The position numbers were made by a program, and so were the translations under genes. DNA of 20,293 bases from an uncultured Clostridium sp. (GTDB taxonomy: Bacteria > Bacillota > Clostridia > TANB77 > CAG-508), in the NCBI GenBank assembly GCA_946497585.1, contig CAMMLF010000012.1, positions 1 to 20,293 on the forward strand, written 5' to 3'. Positions within the stretch are counted from its first letter, which is position 1. The number at the start of each line of letters is the position of its first letter. Under the pieces are notes generated by a model, which had not been told where the DNA came from, searched no databases, and saw only the letters and a program-made list of their open reading frames with translations. Of this stretch, positions 1 to 8,112 are shown piece by piece.

Positions 1-45
1 GCCTCAGTCAGCTCCGCTCGCTAAAAGCTCTGGAATATATATTGT
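1..45 (+). repeat. fragment of the GC-rich repeat family (right half)
   Basis: This stretch resembles the right half of the repeat at 3606-3870, in the same orientation. The 10-mer CTAAAAGCTC at 21-30 is identical to 3797-3806, and both are preceded by GCT-CG-like bases and followed by an ATATATTG run. The GGACCGT end found in the full element is not recognisable after position 45, so this copy is either truncated or decayed. It is GC-rich compared with its surroundings. Part of it may lie left of the window. Confidence 0.5.
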
Positions 46-118
46 AGCTTTAAAAGACAATTAGCTGTGAATAGTAACATATTATTATAAATTTTAATTA
101 AAATTTTGTCTGAAAGTC

Positions 119-147
119 TTGTTTTTTTCTTGATTTTGTAGGATAAT
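119..147 (+). promoter_or_regulatory. candidate sigma-A promoter for the coupling ATPase
   Basis: TTGTTT at 119-124 and GATAAT at 142-147 are separated by 17 bases. They lie about 95 bases upstream of the ATG at 242. The match is reasonable but not strong, and AT-rich DNA produces such pairs by chance. Confidence 0.35.
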
Positions 148-241
148 ATATATATGAGTAAATAGGCTTTTTTAAGCAAACATTTACGCGTTTTGTTTTA
201 CTAAAAATAATTTTCATAAATAATTAGAAAGGACTTTGTTT

Positions 242-2563
242 ATGCTAAAAGTTTTTGATAAATTTTTAAAATGGTTAAAAACTGATAGAAACACATTTTT
301 AACTTATGTTTTATCACTTATAACCATTTTTATATTAATAGATAGATTAGTAGAATTCTTTTTAATAGTATTTACAGGTGTTGCATCTGTATATTGGGGA
401 CCTATTACATATGCTATCGCTCTTCTATGCCCAATATTTGCATTTTTATTTTCAGGTTCATCAAAGTTTATAAAAAGTGATGATGACAAGCTTAAATGGT
501 TTTATGCATACTGTATTTCTCTATACATTTTATTTATAACAATGTTTACTGAATGGATTAATGAAGCTGCATGGCTCGGATTACTTTCATTACCTGGCTA
601 TCCAGACTTAGCAAGTAATTTTTCATACTTAATTAAGCCAGCACTATCATCAATAGCAATATACTTACCACTAGTCACAATCAGCTACTTCTTTAGAAAA
701 CTATACACTATGGTTAATGACACAAAAGATATTGTAGATTCTATATTTGATTATGGCGGTATAGATTTATCAGATAAGTCCTCTGGTTGGGGACAATATA
801 CAAACGAAATTTTTATTGGTACAGATAAAGACCATGGCAATGCAGTTAAAATACCAGAAACTAAAAGATTTGAATCAACTTTAGTTGTTGGTGTATCTGG
901 TTCAGGAAAAACCTCATTAATCTTCGAACCATGGGTTGCACAGGACATTGACAAAAAATATTTCTTTAAAGAAGGTGCAAAAGCAATGGGCTATGCATGT
1001 TTAAAAACAGGTCTAGCAACACTATCTGCACCATATGATAATGATTACATCAATAGTCATTTTACTTTAAATATGTTAAAACCAGTAGAGTCAAGAATTG
1101 GCATATACAAAAAGTATTTAAAAAATCTAATATATTCTAGTTCTGGTTCAAATATTGTTTATCGTGATTTAGGTATTACATATATGGCACCAGATTATGA
1201 AACTATATCTAGAGTAAAAAATGTAGCAGATAATTTTGGTATTCCAGTAAACTTAATAGACCCTGACTCACCTACATCACCTGGTTTAAACCCTTTTGCA
1301 TTTGAAGATCCTACACAAACAGCAATTGCTATTTCTACAGTATTAAAAGGATTGTATTCAGATAAAAATCCGGGTATGGAAATGGCTTATAGAGAAAATC
1401 AAACTTCTCAAATAATTGAGAATTTAACCATTCTTTTAAGATTAATATATCCTAAAATGAATGAAGGTAAATTACCAAATATTGAAGACTTATTCAAATT
1501 ATTAAATAATTTTGACTTAATAGAAAAAATGTGTAAAATTCTTGAAAGTGACCCTGAACTTGCTGAACAATATAATATGCAAATTAGCTATTTCAAGAAA
1601 AACTTTTACAGTGACAGTCCAAATAGAAATGAAATGCAGAAAATTGTTTCTATACCAATCGCTCAAATAGATTCTCTACTTCGTTATCCGGGTGTTAGAA
1701 ATATTCTTTGCAACAGAGTAAATAATTTGAATTATGATAAAATTTTAGCCAATGGCGAAGTTACACTAGTTTGTACAAGACGTGGAGATTTAGGCGAATC
1801 AGCACATAAAGCTTTTGGATTATTCTTCTTACTACTTATGCAATATTCAGTACTAAGAAGACCTGGAAGTGAAAGCACACGTATTCCTCACTTCTTATAT
1901 ATTGATGAATTTCCAGACTTTATATGTTCTGCAACAGAACCTATATTTACTATTTATAGAAAATACAGAATTGGTACTATTGTATCAGCACAAAGCTTAG
2001 ACCAACTTAGAAAACAAGGAGAAAAATTAGCAAATATAATTATTTCAAACTGTTCAAACAAAATAGTATTTGGTGATAACTCTCCAGAAGACAATGAATG
2101 GTGGTCAAAAGAACTTGGTGAAAAGAAAGAATGGGATTTCTCAAATTCTTACGATACAGCCAAGGGTGAATATGATTCTAAATTAGGAAATATTAGTTAT
2201 AAATATAAGGAAAAATATAAACCTGGTAAAGTTCAAGCTCTTAAATTCAAGAGTTGTATGTACAAAGTAAAAGACTTAAAAGGTAAGATTGTAAATGGTA
2301 CTGCTAAACTTGATTTCTTAGCTTCAAAATACAAAGAAAAGCAAGACATAAAAACCTATAATTTTGCTAAGTTTACAAATGGTATTTCAGAAGGCGAAGA
2401 AAAGAAAGCTCGTAAAACAAGTTTAAAAAATGTACACTTTACAGACGATGAATTAGAAACAGACCCAATCAAACTTGATACTTCAAATACAAACTTTTTA
2501 CTTGATAATGATGATGCAATAACTTATACATTTAGAAAAGGTAAAAAAAATAGTGAAGGCTAA
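242..2563 (+). CDS. VirD4/TraG-like type IV coupling ATPase
   Basis: This is a 773-residue membrane-anchored ATPase of the conjugative coupling-protein type, which in the family feeds DNA-protein substrates into a type IV secretion channel. The N-terminal ~155 residues hold about four hydrophobic segments. A cytosolic motor domain follows, with a Walker A motif GVSGSGKT at about 217-224, a Walker B motif FLYIDE at about 551-556 and a SAQS motif about 25 residues later. The C-terminal ~150 residues are charged and low in complexity. The start at ATG 242 is chosen because AGAAAGGA at 226-233 sits 8 bases before it; an upstream TTG at 236 is too close to that site. No relaxase, VirB4 or VirB6 gene is adjacent, so it may be a remnant or work with genes left of the window. 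The ATPase class is secure; an actual role in conjugation is inferred. Confidence 0.85.
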   Translation: MLKVFDKFLKWLKTDRNTFLTYVLSLITIFILIDRLVEFFLIVFTGVASVYWGPITYAIALLCPIFAFLFSGSSKFIKSDDDKLKWFYAYCISLYILFITMFTEWINEAAWLGLLSLPGYPDLASNFSYLIKPALSSIAIYLPLVTISYFFRKLYTMVNDTKDIVDSIFDYGGIDLSDKSSGWGQYTNEIFIGTDKDHGNAVKIPETKRFESTLVVGVSGSGKTSLIFEPWVAQDIDKKYFFKEGAKAMGYACLKTGLATLSAPYDNDYINSHFTLNMLKPVESRIGIYKKYLKNLIYSSSGSNIVYRDLGITYMAPDYETISRVKNVADNFGIPVNLIDPDSPTSPGLNPFAFEDPTQTAIAISTVLKGLYSDKNPGMEMAYRENQTSQIIENLTILLRLIYPKMNEGKLPNIEDLFKLLNNFDLIEKMCKILESDPELAEQYNMQISYFKKNFYSDSPNRNEMQKIVSIPIAQIDSLLRYPGVRNILCNRVNNLNYDKILANGEVTLVCTRRGDLGESAHKAFGLFFLLLMQYSVLRRPGSESTRIPHFLYIDEFPDFICSATEPIFTIYRKYRIGTIVSAQSLDQLRKQGEKLANIIISNCSNKIVFGDNSPEDNEWWSKELGEKKEWDFSNSYDTAKGEYDSKLGNISYKYKEKYKPGKVQALKFKSCMYKVKDLKGKIVNGTAKLDFLASKYKEKQDIKTYNFAKFTNGISEGEEKKARKTSLKNVHFTDDELETDPIKLDTSNTNFLLDNDDAITYTFRKGKKNSEG

Positions 2564-2578
2564 GCTTTCACTATTTTT
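2546..2578. terminator. bidirectional terminator between convergent genes
   Basis: A 12-bp perfect stem (AAAAATAGTGAA at 2546-2557 with TTCACTATTTTT at 2567-2578) has A/T runs at both ends. It can therefore stop transcription from either side. The stop codon of the coupling ATPase (2561-2563) lies in the loop, and the opposing gene ends at 2582. Confidence 0.85.
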
Positions 2579-2581
2579 AAT

Positions 2582-3517
2582 TTATCCTAAAATCTTAGCT
2601 TCCACATTTTTAATCTTGTATTTGCTATTTTCTTCGACAAACTCGTATAATGATTTATCAAGTTTATCACTATTTTGTGCCATATCTGTTGTGTAATAAA
2701 TTTTTATTTTATCTAAAGATAAATTGTTAATTACTATTTCTTTAAACACTTCTGCCATGTGTTTATCATCTTCGCAAACAAGTATTAATTGTGGTAAATT
2801 TAAAAATCCTGAATCCCCCGGTACAAAGTTATTATAAAAATCTTTATATTGGTTCATTCTTGTTTTTAAATCTTCTTTCCATGTGCTGTTTCTTCTTATA
2901 ACATCAAATATAAAATCTATTTTTCTCTTTGAATAATCAAACTTAATACTTAATATTGGTTTAAATATTTTTCCAGTAATTTTATCAGTAACTGGTGGTT
3001 TTAATGTGTATGAATCAACATGGGTTGATTTTCTTAGAAATGCAACTATTACTTGGTTACCTGCCAACTTTTTCTTTATCATTTCAACAGGTTTTGCATT
3101 ATCACTAGGTTGCCATTTGCACTCAATATCACGAGATGTAAGTAAATATTTACCCATTTTCTCCATACAATAAATTCTAAATACTCCATCACCTTCAACT
3201 GAAGTAAAGTAATATCTAGTTAAAATTTTACATTTTACTAATTGCTCTAACTTAGTATTAAGTTTATCTTGAGATGCTATAAGATTTTCATCTTGTAATT
3301 TTAATAAGAAATATATCTGTCTTGATGTTACAAACTCAAATTTGTTTACTAACTCAAGAATTTTAAAATGAATTTCTGTCAAATGACCCAAATTTATTTT
3401 TTGAATAATTTGGTTCATAGAAACATATCCATCTTTACCATCAAATACTTTAATTTCTTGTGTCCTCATTGCAAATGGGGATACTTTTGTTTTAATTTCA
3501 CTATCATCTACCATCAT
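2582..3517 (-). CDS. replication-relaxation-like winged-helix protein
   Basis: This 311-residue protein resembles the replication-relaxation family found in conjugative elements and plasmids of Gram-positive bacteria. Residues about 45-130 look like a winged helix, including the recognisable TSRQIYFLL stretch. Residues about 185-260 carry an alternating hydrophobic and acidic pattern (KIDFIFDV, then LPQLILVCED) like the C-terminal nuclease-fold part of that family, though I cannot assign catalytic residues. GGAGGA at 3522-3527 precedes two consecutive ATG codons (3517 and 3514), and the second has the better spacing. It converges on the coupling ATPase, which supports a shared mobile-element origin. 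A promoter with repeated half-sites lies upstream, so autoregulation is possible. Function is not established for this family member. Confidence 0.6.
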   Translation of the reverse strand: MMVDDSEIKTKVSPFAMRTQEIKVFDGKDGYVSMNQIIQKINLGHLTEIHFKILELVNKFEFVTSRQIYFLLKLQDENLIASQDKLNTKLEQLVKCKILTRYYFTSVEGDGVFRIYCMEKMGKYLLTSRDIECKWQPSDNAKPVEMIKKKLAGNQVIVAFLRKSTHVDSYTLKPPVTDKITGKIFKPILSIKFDYSKRKIDFIFDVIRRNSTWKEDLKTRMNQYKDFYNNFVPGDSGFLNLPQLILVCEDDKHMAEVFKEIVINNLSLDKIKIYYTTDMAQNSDKLDKSLYEFVEENSKYKIKNVEAKILG

Positions 3518-3546
3518 TATTCCTCCAAAAATTATTTTGCAAGATT

Positions 3547-3607
3547 TGAAGTAATCTTATTACTTCATCAACAATTATATTATAGCACAATACTTCACAT
3601 AATGCAA
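3547..3607 (-). promoter_or_regulatory. promoter with palindromic operator candidate
   Basis: On the minus strand TTGCAT (3602-3607) and TATAAT (3579-3584) are separated by 17 bases. A palindrome with 9-bp perfect arms, TGAAGTAAT and ATTACTTCA (3547-3555 and 3559-3567), lies just downstream of the -10 box. A third half-site, TGAAGTATT, occupies the spacer at 3589-3597. Three half-sites around one promoter suggest a repressor operator, perhaps for the winged-helix product itself. Confidence 0.55.
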
Positions 3608-3870
3608 ATTTTACTTTTTGTACGGTCCTTTTCGTAAAATATTTTATTTAAACTTCAATATATATTCTTCCGCATTTACTTCGCGGTTCGTTCACTAAAC
3701 GCTCACTCAGCGCTCGTACGCGCCACTCAGCCTTTATATGAGAGAAAGGTTCGGGGCGACCTCGAGCAAGTCTCGAGGATCGCGAGGCTTCGTTTACTAA
3801 AAGCTCCAGAACATATATTGAATAGAAAAATTTAATTTTTTACGAAAAGGACCGTCCCAAAAGTAAAATT
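3606..3870. repeat. MITE-like GC-rich element with inverted ends
   Basis: The ends share an exact 18-bp inverted repeat, ACGGTCCTTTTCGTAAAA at 3622-3639 and its complement at 3838-3855. Similarity extends outwards into ATTTTACTTTT on both sides. The ~200-bp interior is far richer in G+C than the flanks. It contains a hairpin at 3756-3783 whose arms are GCGACCTCGAG and CTCGAGG-TCGC with one bulged base. No reading frame is evident. The right end abuts the stop codon of the S1-domain gene and the left end touches the -35 box of the replication-relaxation gene. Copies or fragments occur at 1-45 and 20138-20293. It looks like a non-autonomous mobile or REP-type element; no clear target-site duplication was found. 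Confidence 0.75.
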
Positions 3871-4384
3871 ATATAATTTTTAGTTTAACCTTATGTTTTT
3901 CAGGTATAATTTTCTTTACAACTACAGTTACCTTGTCACCAAAATTATAGTTAGGCTTATACTCACTCATTCCAACAAGGTTTGGCTTCAACTCTATAAA
4001 TATTCCTTTGTTTCCCTTAGCAGTTTCTCTAATTATTCCTTTTAATTCTTGTCCTACCTCTATATCTTTTATATTGTCCTGCCAAGATCCTAATAATTCT
4101 TTGTAACTTAAACAAAATTTATTTTCTTTCGTATCCACTAATTTGACTATTACTGGTATTTTTTGACCAATATGTAGTCTTTCCTCTGGCGATTTCATTC
4201 TTGCAACTGATATATCTTCTATGTGCAATAGTCCTACTGCTCCGCTTTCTATTTTTACAAAAGCACCATATGGTTTAATATTTATAACTGTTCCATAAAC
4301 TCTTTGACCAACTTCTAATGCCTTAAATGAATTTTCCTTTGTTTTTTTATATTTTGATTCTAATTCAAACTTTTTATAAATCAT
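3869..4384 (-). CDS. two-domain S1 RNA-binding protein
   Basis: This 171-residue protein consists almost entirely of two S1-type OB folds. The first, at about 25-95, has the typical GQRVYGTVINIKPYGAFVKI start and an LLHIEDIS segment. The second, at about 100-171, is more divergent, with GQELKGIIRE and a GIFIELKP segment. S1 domains bind single-stranded RNA; this protein is much shorter than ribosomal protein S1, so an accessory role in translation or RNA handling is inferred. The ATG at 4384 follows AGAGGA at a good distance. It is the last gene of a minus-strand run after rluD and rluB, which also act on rRNA. No convincing terminator was seen; a repeat element begins at its stop codon. Confidence 0.85.
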   Translation of the reverse strand: MIYKKFELESKYKKTKENSFKALEVGQRVYGTVINIKPYGAFVKIESGAVGLLHIEDISVARMKSPEERLHIGQKIPVIVKLVDTKENKFCLSYKELLGSWQDNIKDIEVGQELKGIIRETAKGNKGIFIELKPNLVGMSEYKPNYNFGDKVTVVVKKIIPEKHKVKLKII

Positions 4385-4465
4385 TTTTTATTCCTCTTTT
4401 GTACTAAATTTATTAATTAATCTTCCGTATATATGATAGTTTAAATCCTTGCTTTATTTTCAAAT

Positions 4466-5215
4466 TTATTTTTTATTTGCTTTTGCTAGATTTAAAATTT
4501 CATCTACTTCATTTTGAGTAAGATATCTCCACTTTCCTAATCGCAAATCTTTTACACTCAAATTTGCTATTTTGCTTCTATGCAAAGCTAATACCTTTTT
4601 ACCTATAGCTTCACACATTTTTCTTATTTCTCTATTTTTACCTTCATGAATAATAATTTGAATTCTTGATAAATTCTTTTCTTCATCTATTTTAAGTATT
4701 TTGGCTTTAGCCTTTTGAGTTGTATAGTTTTCACCTTCTACTTTTATTTGAACACCATTTTCTAAATTAGTTATATCTTCATTTGTAACCTTACCAACTA
4801 CAGTAACATTATATGTTTTTTCTATTTCATTACTTGGATGAGTTACTTTATTTATAAATTCTCCATCGTTGCTTAGAATTAAAGCACCTGATGTATACAT
4901 ATCTAACCTTCCAACTGGTACTATTCTTTCTTTTACATCTCTTACTAAATCTAACACAGAATCTCTGTCAAACTGATCCTTTACTGTTGTAACATAGCCT
5001 ATTGGCTTATTTAAAAGTATATATACCTTTTTTGTAACTTTTTGAACTTTTTTTCCATTATATTCTACAATGTCTTTTTCTGGATTTATTTTTGTACCAA
5101 GCTCTGTCACAACCTTACCATTAACTTTTACTAAACCTTGCTCTATTAATTCTTCACATTTTCTTCTTGATGCTATTCCACATTCTGCAAGAAATTTTTG
5201 CAATCGTTCCTCCAT
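4466..5215 (-). CDS. rluB: RluB/RsuA-family rRNA pseudouridine synthase
   Basis: The 249-residue protein converts a specific uridine in rRNA to pseudouridine. Members of this branch act on U2605 of 23S rRNA (RluB) or U516 of 16S rRNA (RsuA). An S4 RNA-binding domain covers about residues 2-60 (RLQKFLAECGIASRRKCEEL). The catalytic domain carries the family motif GRLDMYTSGALILSNDG, with the catalytic aspartate at D105. A KNREIRKMCEAIG stretch near residue 200 is also typical. The length fits the RluB branch. Its ATG shares one base with the rluD stop codon (TAATG), and GGAGGTG lies just upstream, so translational coupling is likely. Assignment to RluB rather than RsuA is probable, not proven. 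Confidence 0.92.
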   Translation of the reverse strand: MEERLQKFLAECGIASRRKCEELIEQGLVKVNGKVVTELGTKINPEKDIVEYNGKKVQKVTKKVYILLNKPIGYVTTVKDQFDRDSVLDLVRDVKERIVPVGRLDMYTSGALILSNDGEFINKVTHPSNEIEKTYNVTVVGKVTNEDITNLENGVQIKVEGENYTTQKAKAKILKIDEEKNLSRIQIIIHEGKNREIRKMCEAIGKKVLALHRSKIANLSVKDLRLGKWRYLTQNEVDEILNLAKANKK

Positions 5216-6132
5216 TATTCACCTCCCAATTTATTTAACACCTCTTCAAAATACTCTGGCAAAGGTGCCTCAAAGTGCATTGGTTTACCTGTAATAGGAT
5301 GGACAAAGTCTAAAGAAGTACTATGTAGCATTTGCCCGTGAACATTAAATTCGTTTTTGCCATTTGAATATACTTCGTCTCCCACTACGGGATATCCTAT
5401 TTCCGCCATATGAACTCTTATTTGATGAGTTCTACCAGTATCTATTTTAACTCTAATTAAAGTATATTTGTTATATCTTTTTATAACTTTTATATGAGTA
5501 ACAGCTTCTTTTCCATCTTTTCTTACCGCCATCTTTTTTCGGTCTACTTTGCTTCTACCTATTGGCATATTAATTGTCGCTGTGTCTTCTGGAATAACAC
5601 CCTTTACCAATGCTGTATAAATCTTTTTAACACTTCTTTCTTGAATTTGTTTGCTTAAATTTATGTGAGCTTTATCATTTTTTGCAATAATAATTAGTCC
5701 AGAAGTATCTTTATCTAGTCTATGCACTATTCCTGGTCTTATTTCTCCGCCTATGCCTGATAAACTACCTTTACAATGATTTAGAACAGCATTAACTAAA
5801 GTTCCATCAGGATTACCATTTCCCGGATGAACCACCATTCCCTTTGGTTTATTTATTACAATAATATCTTCATCTTCGTAAATTATATCTAAAGGAATAT
5901 CTTGTGCTTTAATCCCTACCTCTTTTGGTTCTTCTATTGTTATTTGAATAATATCTCCTAATTTAGTTTTGTATGAAGTTTTTGGTATTTTTTCATTTAC
6001 TAAAACTTGTCCATTTTCAATCATTTTTTGTGCCATGCTTCTAGACAAGTCTAAATCAAGGCTTGCTATATACATATCAAGCCTTTGATTTATGTTTTGT
6101 TCAGTTATTTGAATAGTTTTGTTAGTATCCAT
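5215..6132 (-). CDS. rluD: RluD-family pseudouridine synthase
   Basis: This 305-residue enzyme belongs to the RluA/RluC/RluD group, which isomerises uridines in large-subunit rRNA or tRNA. An S4 domain spans about residues 15-75. The catalytic motif GIVHRLDKDTSGLIIIAKN follows, with D140 as the catalytic aspartate. Further landmarks are INKPKGMVVHPG near residue 94 and the RTHQIRVHM substrate-binding stretch. Length and domain order are normal for RluD-like enzymes. The ATG at 6132 follows AGAGGGAAG. It is transcribed ahead of rluB with a one-base overlap. In many Firmicutes the gene follows lspA, but here a large membrane protein takes that place. The exact modified position cannot be read from sequence alone. 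Confidence 0.92.
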   Translation of the reverse strand: MDTNKTIQITEQNINQRLDMYIASLDLDLSRSMAQKMIENGQVLVNEKIPKTSYKTKLGDIIQITIEEPKEVGIKAQDIPLDIIYEDEDIIVINKPKGMVVHPGNGNPDGTLVNAVLNHCKGSLSGIGGEIRPGIVHRLDKDTSGLIIIAKNDKAHINLSKQIQERSVKKIYTALVKGVIPEDTATINMPIGRSKVDRKKMAVRKDGKEAVTHIKVIKRYNKYTLIRVKIDTGRTHQIRVHMAEIGYPVVGDEVYSNGKNEFNVHGQMLHSTSLDFVHPITGKPMHFEAPLPEYFEEVLNKLGGE

Positions 6133-6208
6133 CTTCCCTCTCTTATTTACTTTAAAAAATATAAAAATTGCTTTTTCGAGTATTTTATATACTTAATTCT
6201 TTTATTAT

Positions 6209-7963
6209 CTATTCAGTTTCCCTTTCATAAATTATAAAATCATCATCCTTATAAATTCGTGTATAGCCATCATCACGAGAAAGTAACATATTTAATTTTG
6301 TATTAGTCTTAGTCATAACATGTGTAATATCATACTCATCAAATTTTGTGTCATAGTATGTTGCTATACTAGATATATTCATAAAATCTGTAAATATATC
6401 TTGTCCATCATATTTTCCATCTTCACCTTTTTCTCCATTAAACTCTGGTGTATATAAATCACATCTTGAATCTATGAATACAGGAATATCCTCAAACAAT
6501 AAATAACTTCCATAATTATATTCATTAAACATTCTTATATTTTTATAATCCAAATTTTCTTTTACCCATTTTGCAGCTTCTACTGGATATGAACCAATAT
6601 CTACATATGGTTGATTTTGATTTGGAATATATACAAAATAGCTTATAGAAAATATGAATAATATTGTAAGTATTTCTCCTATTGTTGAAGTCATAAAATT
6701 CATAACCTCTTTTGTGCCTTTTTTATCAAATCTTTCTAACAATTCTGTTAATATTCTTGCAAATACTATTCCTCCAAACAATACCAGCATTGATACTTGT
6801 CTTCTGCTCATTAATGCAAGTAATGTTAAACCTGCTAAGAAGAATAAGTCTCTTAAACGTATTTTTGAGTCTGTAAATATTAGTATTGCTATAACAAGTG
6901 TTAAGCAGAATAATGTAGATTTACTATCTATTAATGTAAGAGGTAAATGCTCGCTTATACTTGCTGTTGTATTTCCTTGCATTATTTTTAATGTATAAGT
7001 ATATGGCATATCCCCTATTGGTGTAAGAAGTCCTGTAAATAAGCAAATGAACATTATTAGTATTAGCCATTTAACTCTATCTAATTTTTCAATTTTAAGT
7101 TTAAATGGTCTTTTTCTTTTTTCTGCTCTTTTGGTTAAAGTAACTTCAAATTTTGAATTATTTTCCTCTTGAAGTTTAGTAAGTTCTGCTATTTTTGCCT
7201 GAAATTTTGTCACATCTTCTTTAGATGCTTTTTTCAAAATATCGTTTGTTCGTTTTATTTTTAATTCAATTATCCATTTATAAATATTGTGGACTATATG
7301 GGCATCTAGTATTATTCGTATAATGTATTCTCCTATATATGGTAGGAATAGTACAAAGTAAAATGGCCAAACTGCTGAGTGAATATTTGCGATTAATATT
7401 GGTATAATTATAAGTCCTACCGCATACCTTTTTTTGCCACTCTCTAAAAATTTTTCTATAAACAATATTGTTAATACAAATAGTATAAATGTAACTAACT
7501 GTGCTCTTGCTGCAATATAATCTTTCATTAAAAACATTTGTCCAAGTGCAATTAAAAAGGATATAAGAGAGTTCTTGGTAACTTTTTTTAATGTAAAATA
7601 CAAAAGTATTCCAAGTGCGCATGATAGTACCATAGTTGATACATAAAGTGCTGTCCATCCACCTAAAAAGTCAAATATTAATGATATTATAACATCATAA
7701 AGCCAATGTGGGTATGTATATGGTAAATCAATAAATGAATAATGGTCTTGTCCATCTATTCCCCATTCTCTTATTCCTTGTCCGACTTTTATAGTATAAA
7801 AAGTGTCATTTTGGAATGTTTTGGGTGTAAGTGCAATACAAAAAATTGCTATGCAAAATACCGCTAAAATATTAAATGCTATATTTAACAACTTTTTATC
7901 TTTTTCAGTCATTGGCTTTCTTTCTGTTTTTTTCGTTGCTACTTTTTTATTTTTCTCTTTCAT
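6209..7963 (-). CDS. polytopic membrane protein, GT-C glycosyltransferase-like
   Basis: This 584-residue protein has a basic N-terminus, then many hydrophobic segments (from about 28-46, 88-120, 132-170, 182-220, then 298-315, 350-365, 372-402 and 428-446). A charged, coiled-coil-prone cytosolic insert lies at about 232-296. An NDTFY acidic site (D53) follows the first segment and YPHW follows at about residue 84. The soluble C-terminus contains NEYNYGSYLLF (480-490) and VFIDSRCDLY (495-504). These features resemble bacterial GT-C-fold membrane proteins that use polyprenyl-phosphate sugars; donor and acceptor are unknown. The start is uncertain: no ribosome binding site precedes ATG 7963. The only good AAGGAG is about 42 bases further upstream, and an in-frame TGA lies between them. 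Confidence 0.65.
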   Translation of the reverse strand: MKEKNKKVATKKTERKPMTEKDKKLLNIAFNILAVFCIAIFCIALTPKTFQNDTFYTIKVGQGIREWGIDGQDHYSFIDLPYTYPHWLYDVIISLIFDFLGGWTALYVSTMVLSCALGILLYFTLKKVTKNSLISFLIALGQMFLMKDYIAARAQLVTFILFVLTILFIEKFLESGKKRYAVGLIIIPILIANIHSAVWPFYFVLFLPYIGEYIIRIILDAHIVHNIYKWIIELKIKRTNDILKKASKEDVTKFQAKIAELTKLQEENNSKFEVTLTKRAEKRKRPFKLKIEKLDRVKWLILIMFICLFTGLLTPIGDMPYTYTLKIMQGNTTASISEHLPLTLIDSKSTLFCLTLVIAILIFTDSKIRLRDLFFLAGLTLLALMSRRQVSMLVLFGGIVFARILTELLERFDKKGTKEVMNFMTSTIGEILTILFIFSISYFVYIPNQNQPYVDIGSYPVEAAKWVKENLDYKNIRMFNEYNYGSYLLFEDIPVFIDSRCDLYTPEFNGEKGEDGKYDGQDIFTDFMNISSIATYYDTKFDEYDITHVMTKTNTKLNMLLSRDDGYTRIYKDDDFIIYERETE

Positions 7964-8056
7964 TATAAAAAATCATTTTTCATATAACAAAAATTATATG
8001 CTTTTCTCCTTATATTAATTTAGGTTTTGGCTTACCTATAACCATTTATATCTTTA

Positions 8057-8079
8057 GGTAGCTAAAATACTTAGCTACC
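8057..8079 (-). terminator. hairpin downstream of leuS, weak terminator
   Basis: A perfect 9-bp stem (GGTAGCTAA at 8057-8065 and TTAGCTACC at 8071-8079) has a 5-base loop. It lies between the leuS stop and the membrane-protein start. It lacks a U-tract in the leuS direction, so it may attenuate or protect the transcript end rather than terminate fully. Confidence 0.45.
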
Positions 8080-8112
8080 CATAAAAACTTTTTTGCCTTT
8101 GCATATATAATT

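Noticed and set aside
3368..3637. 89-codon plus-strand frame over the replication-relaxation promoter
   Set aside because: It is antisense to the start of the real gene and to its promoter and has no start signal of its own.
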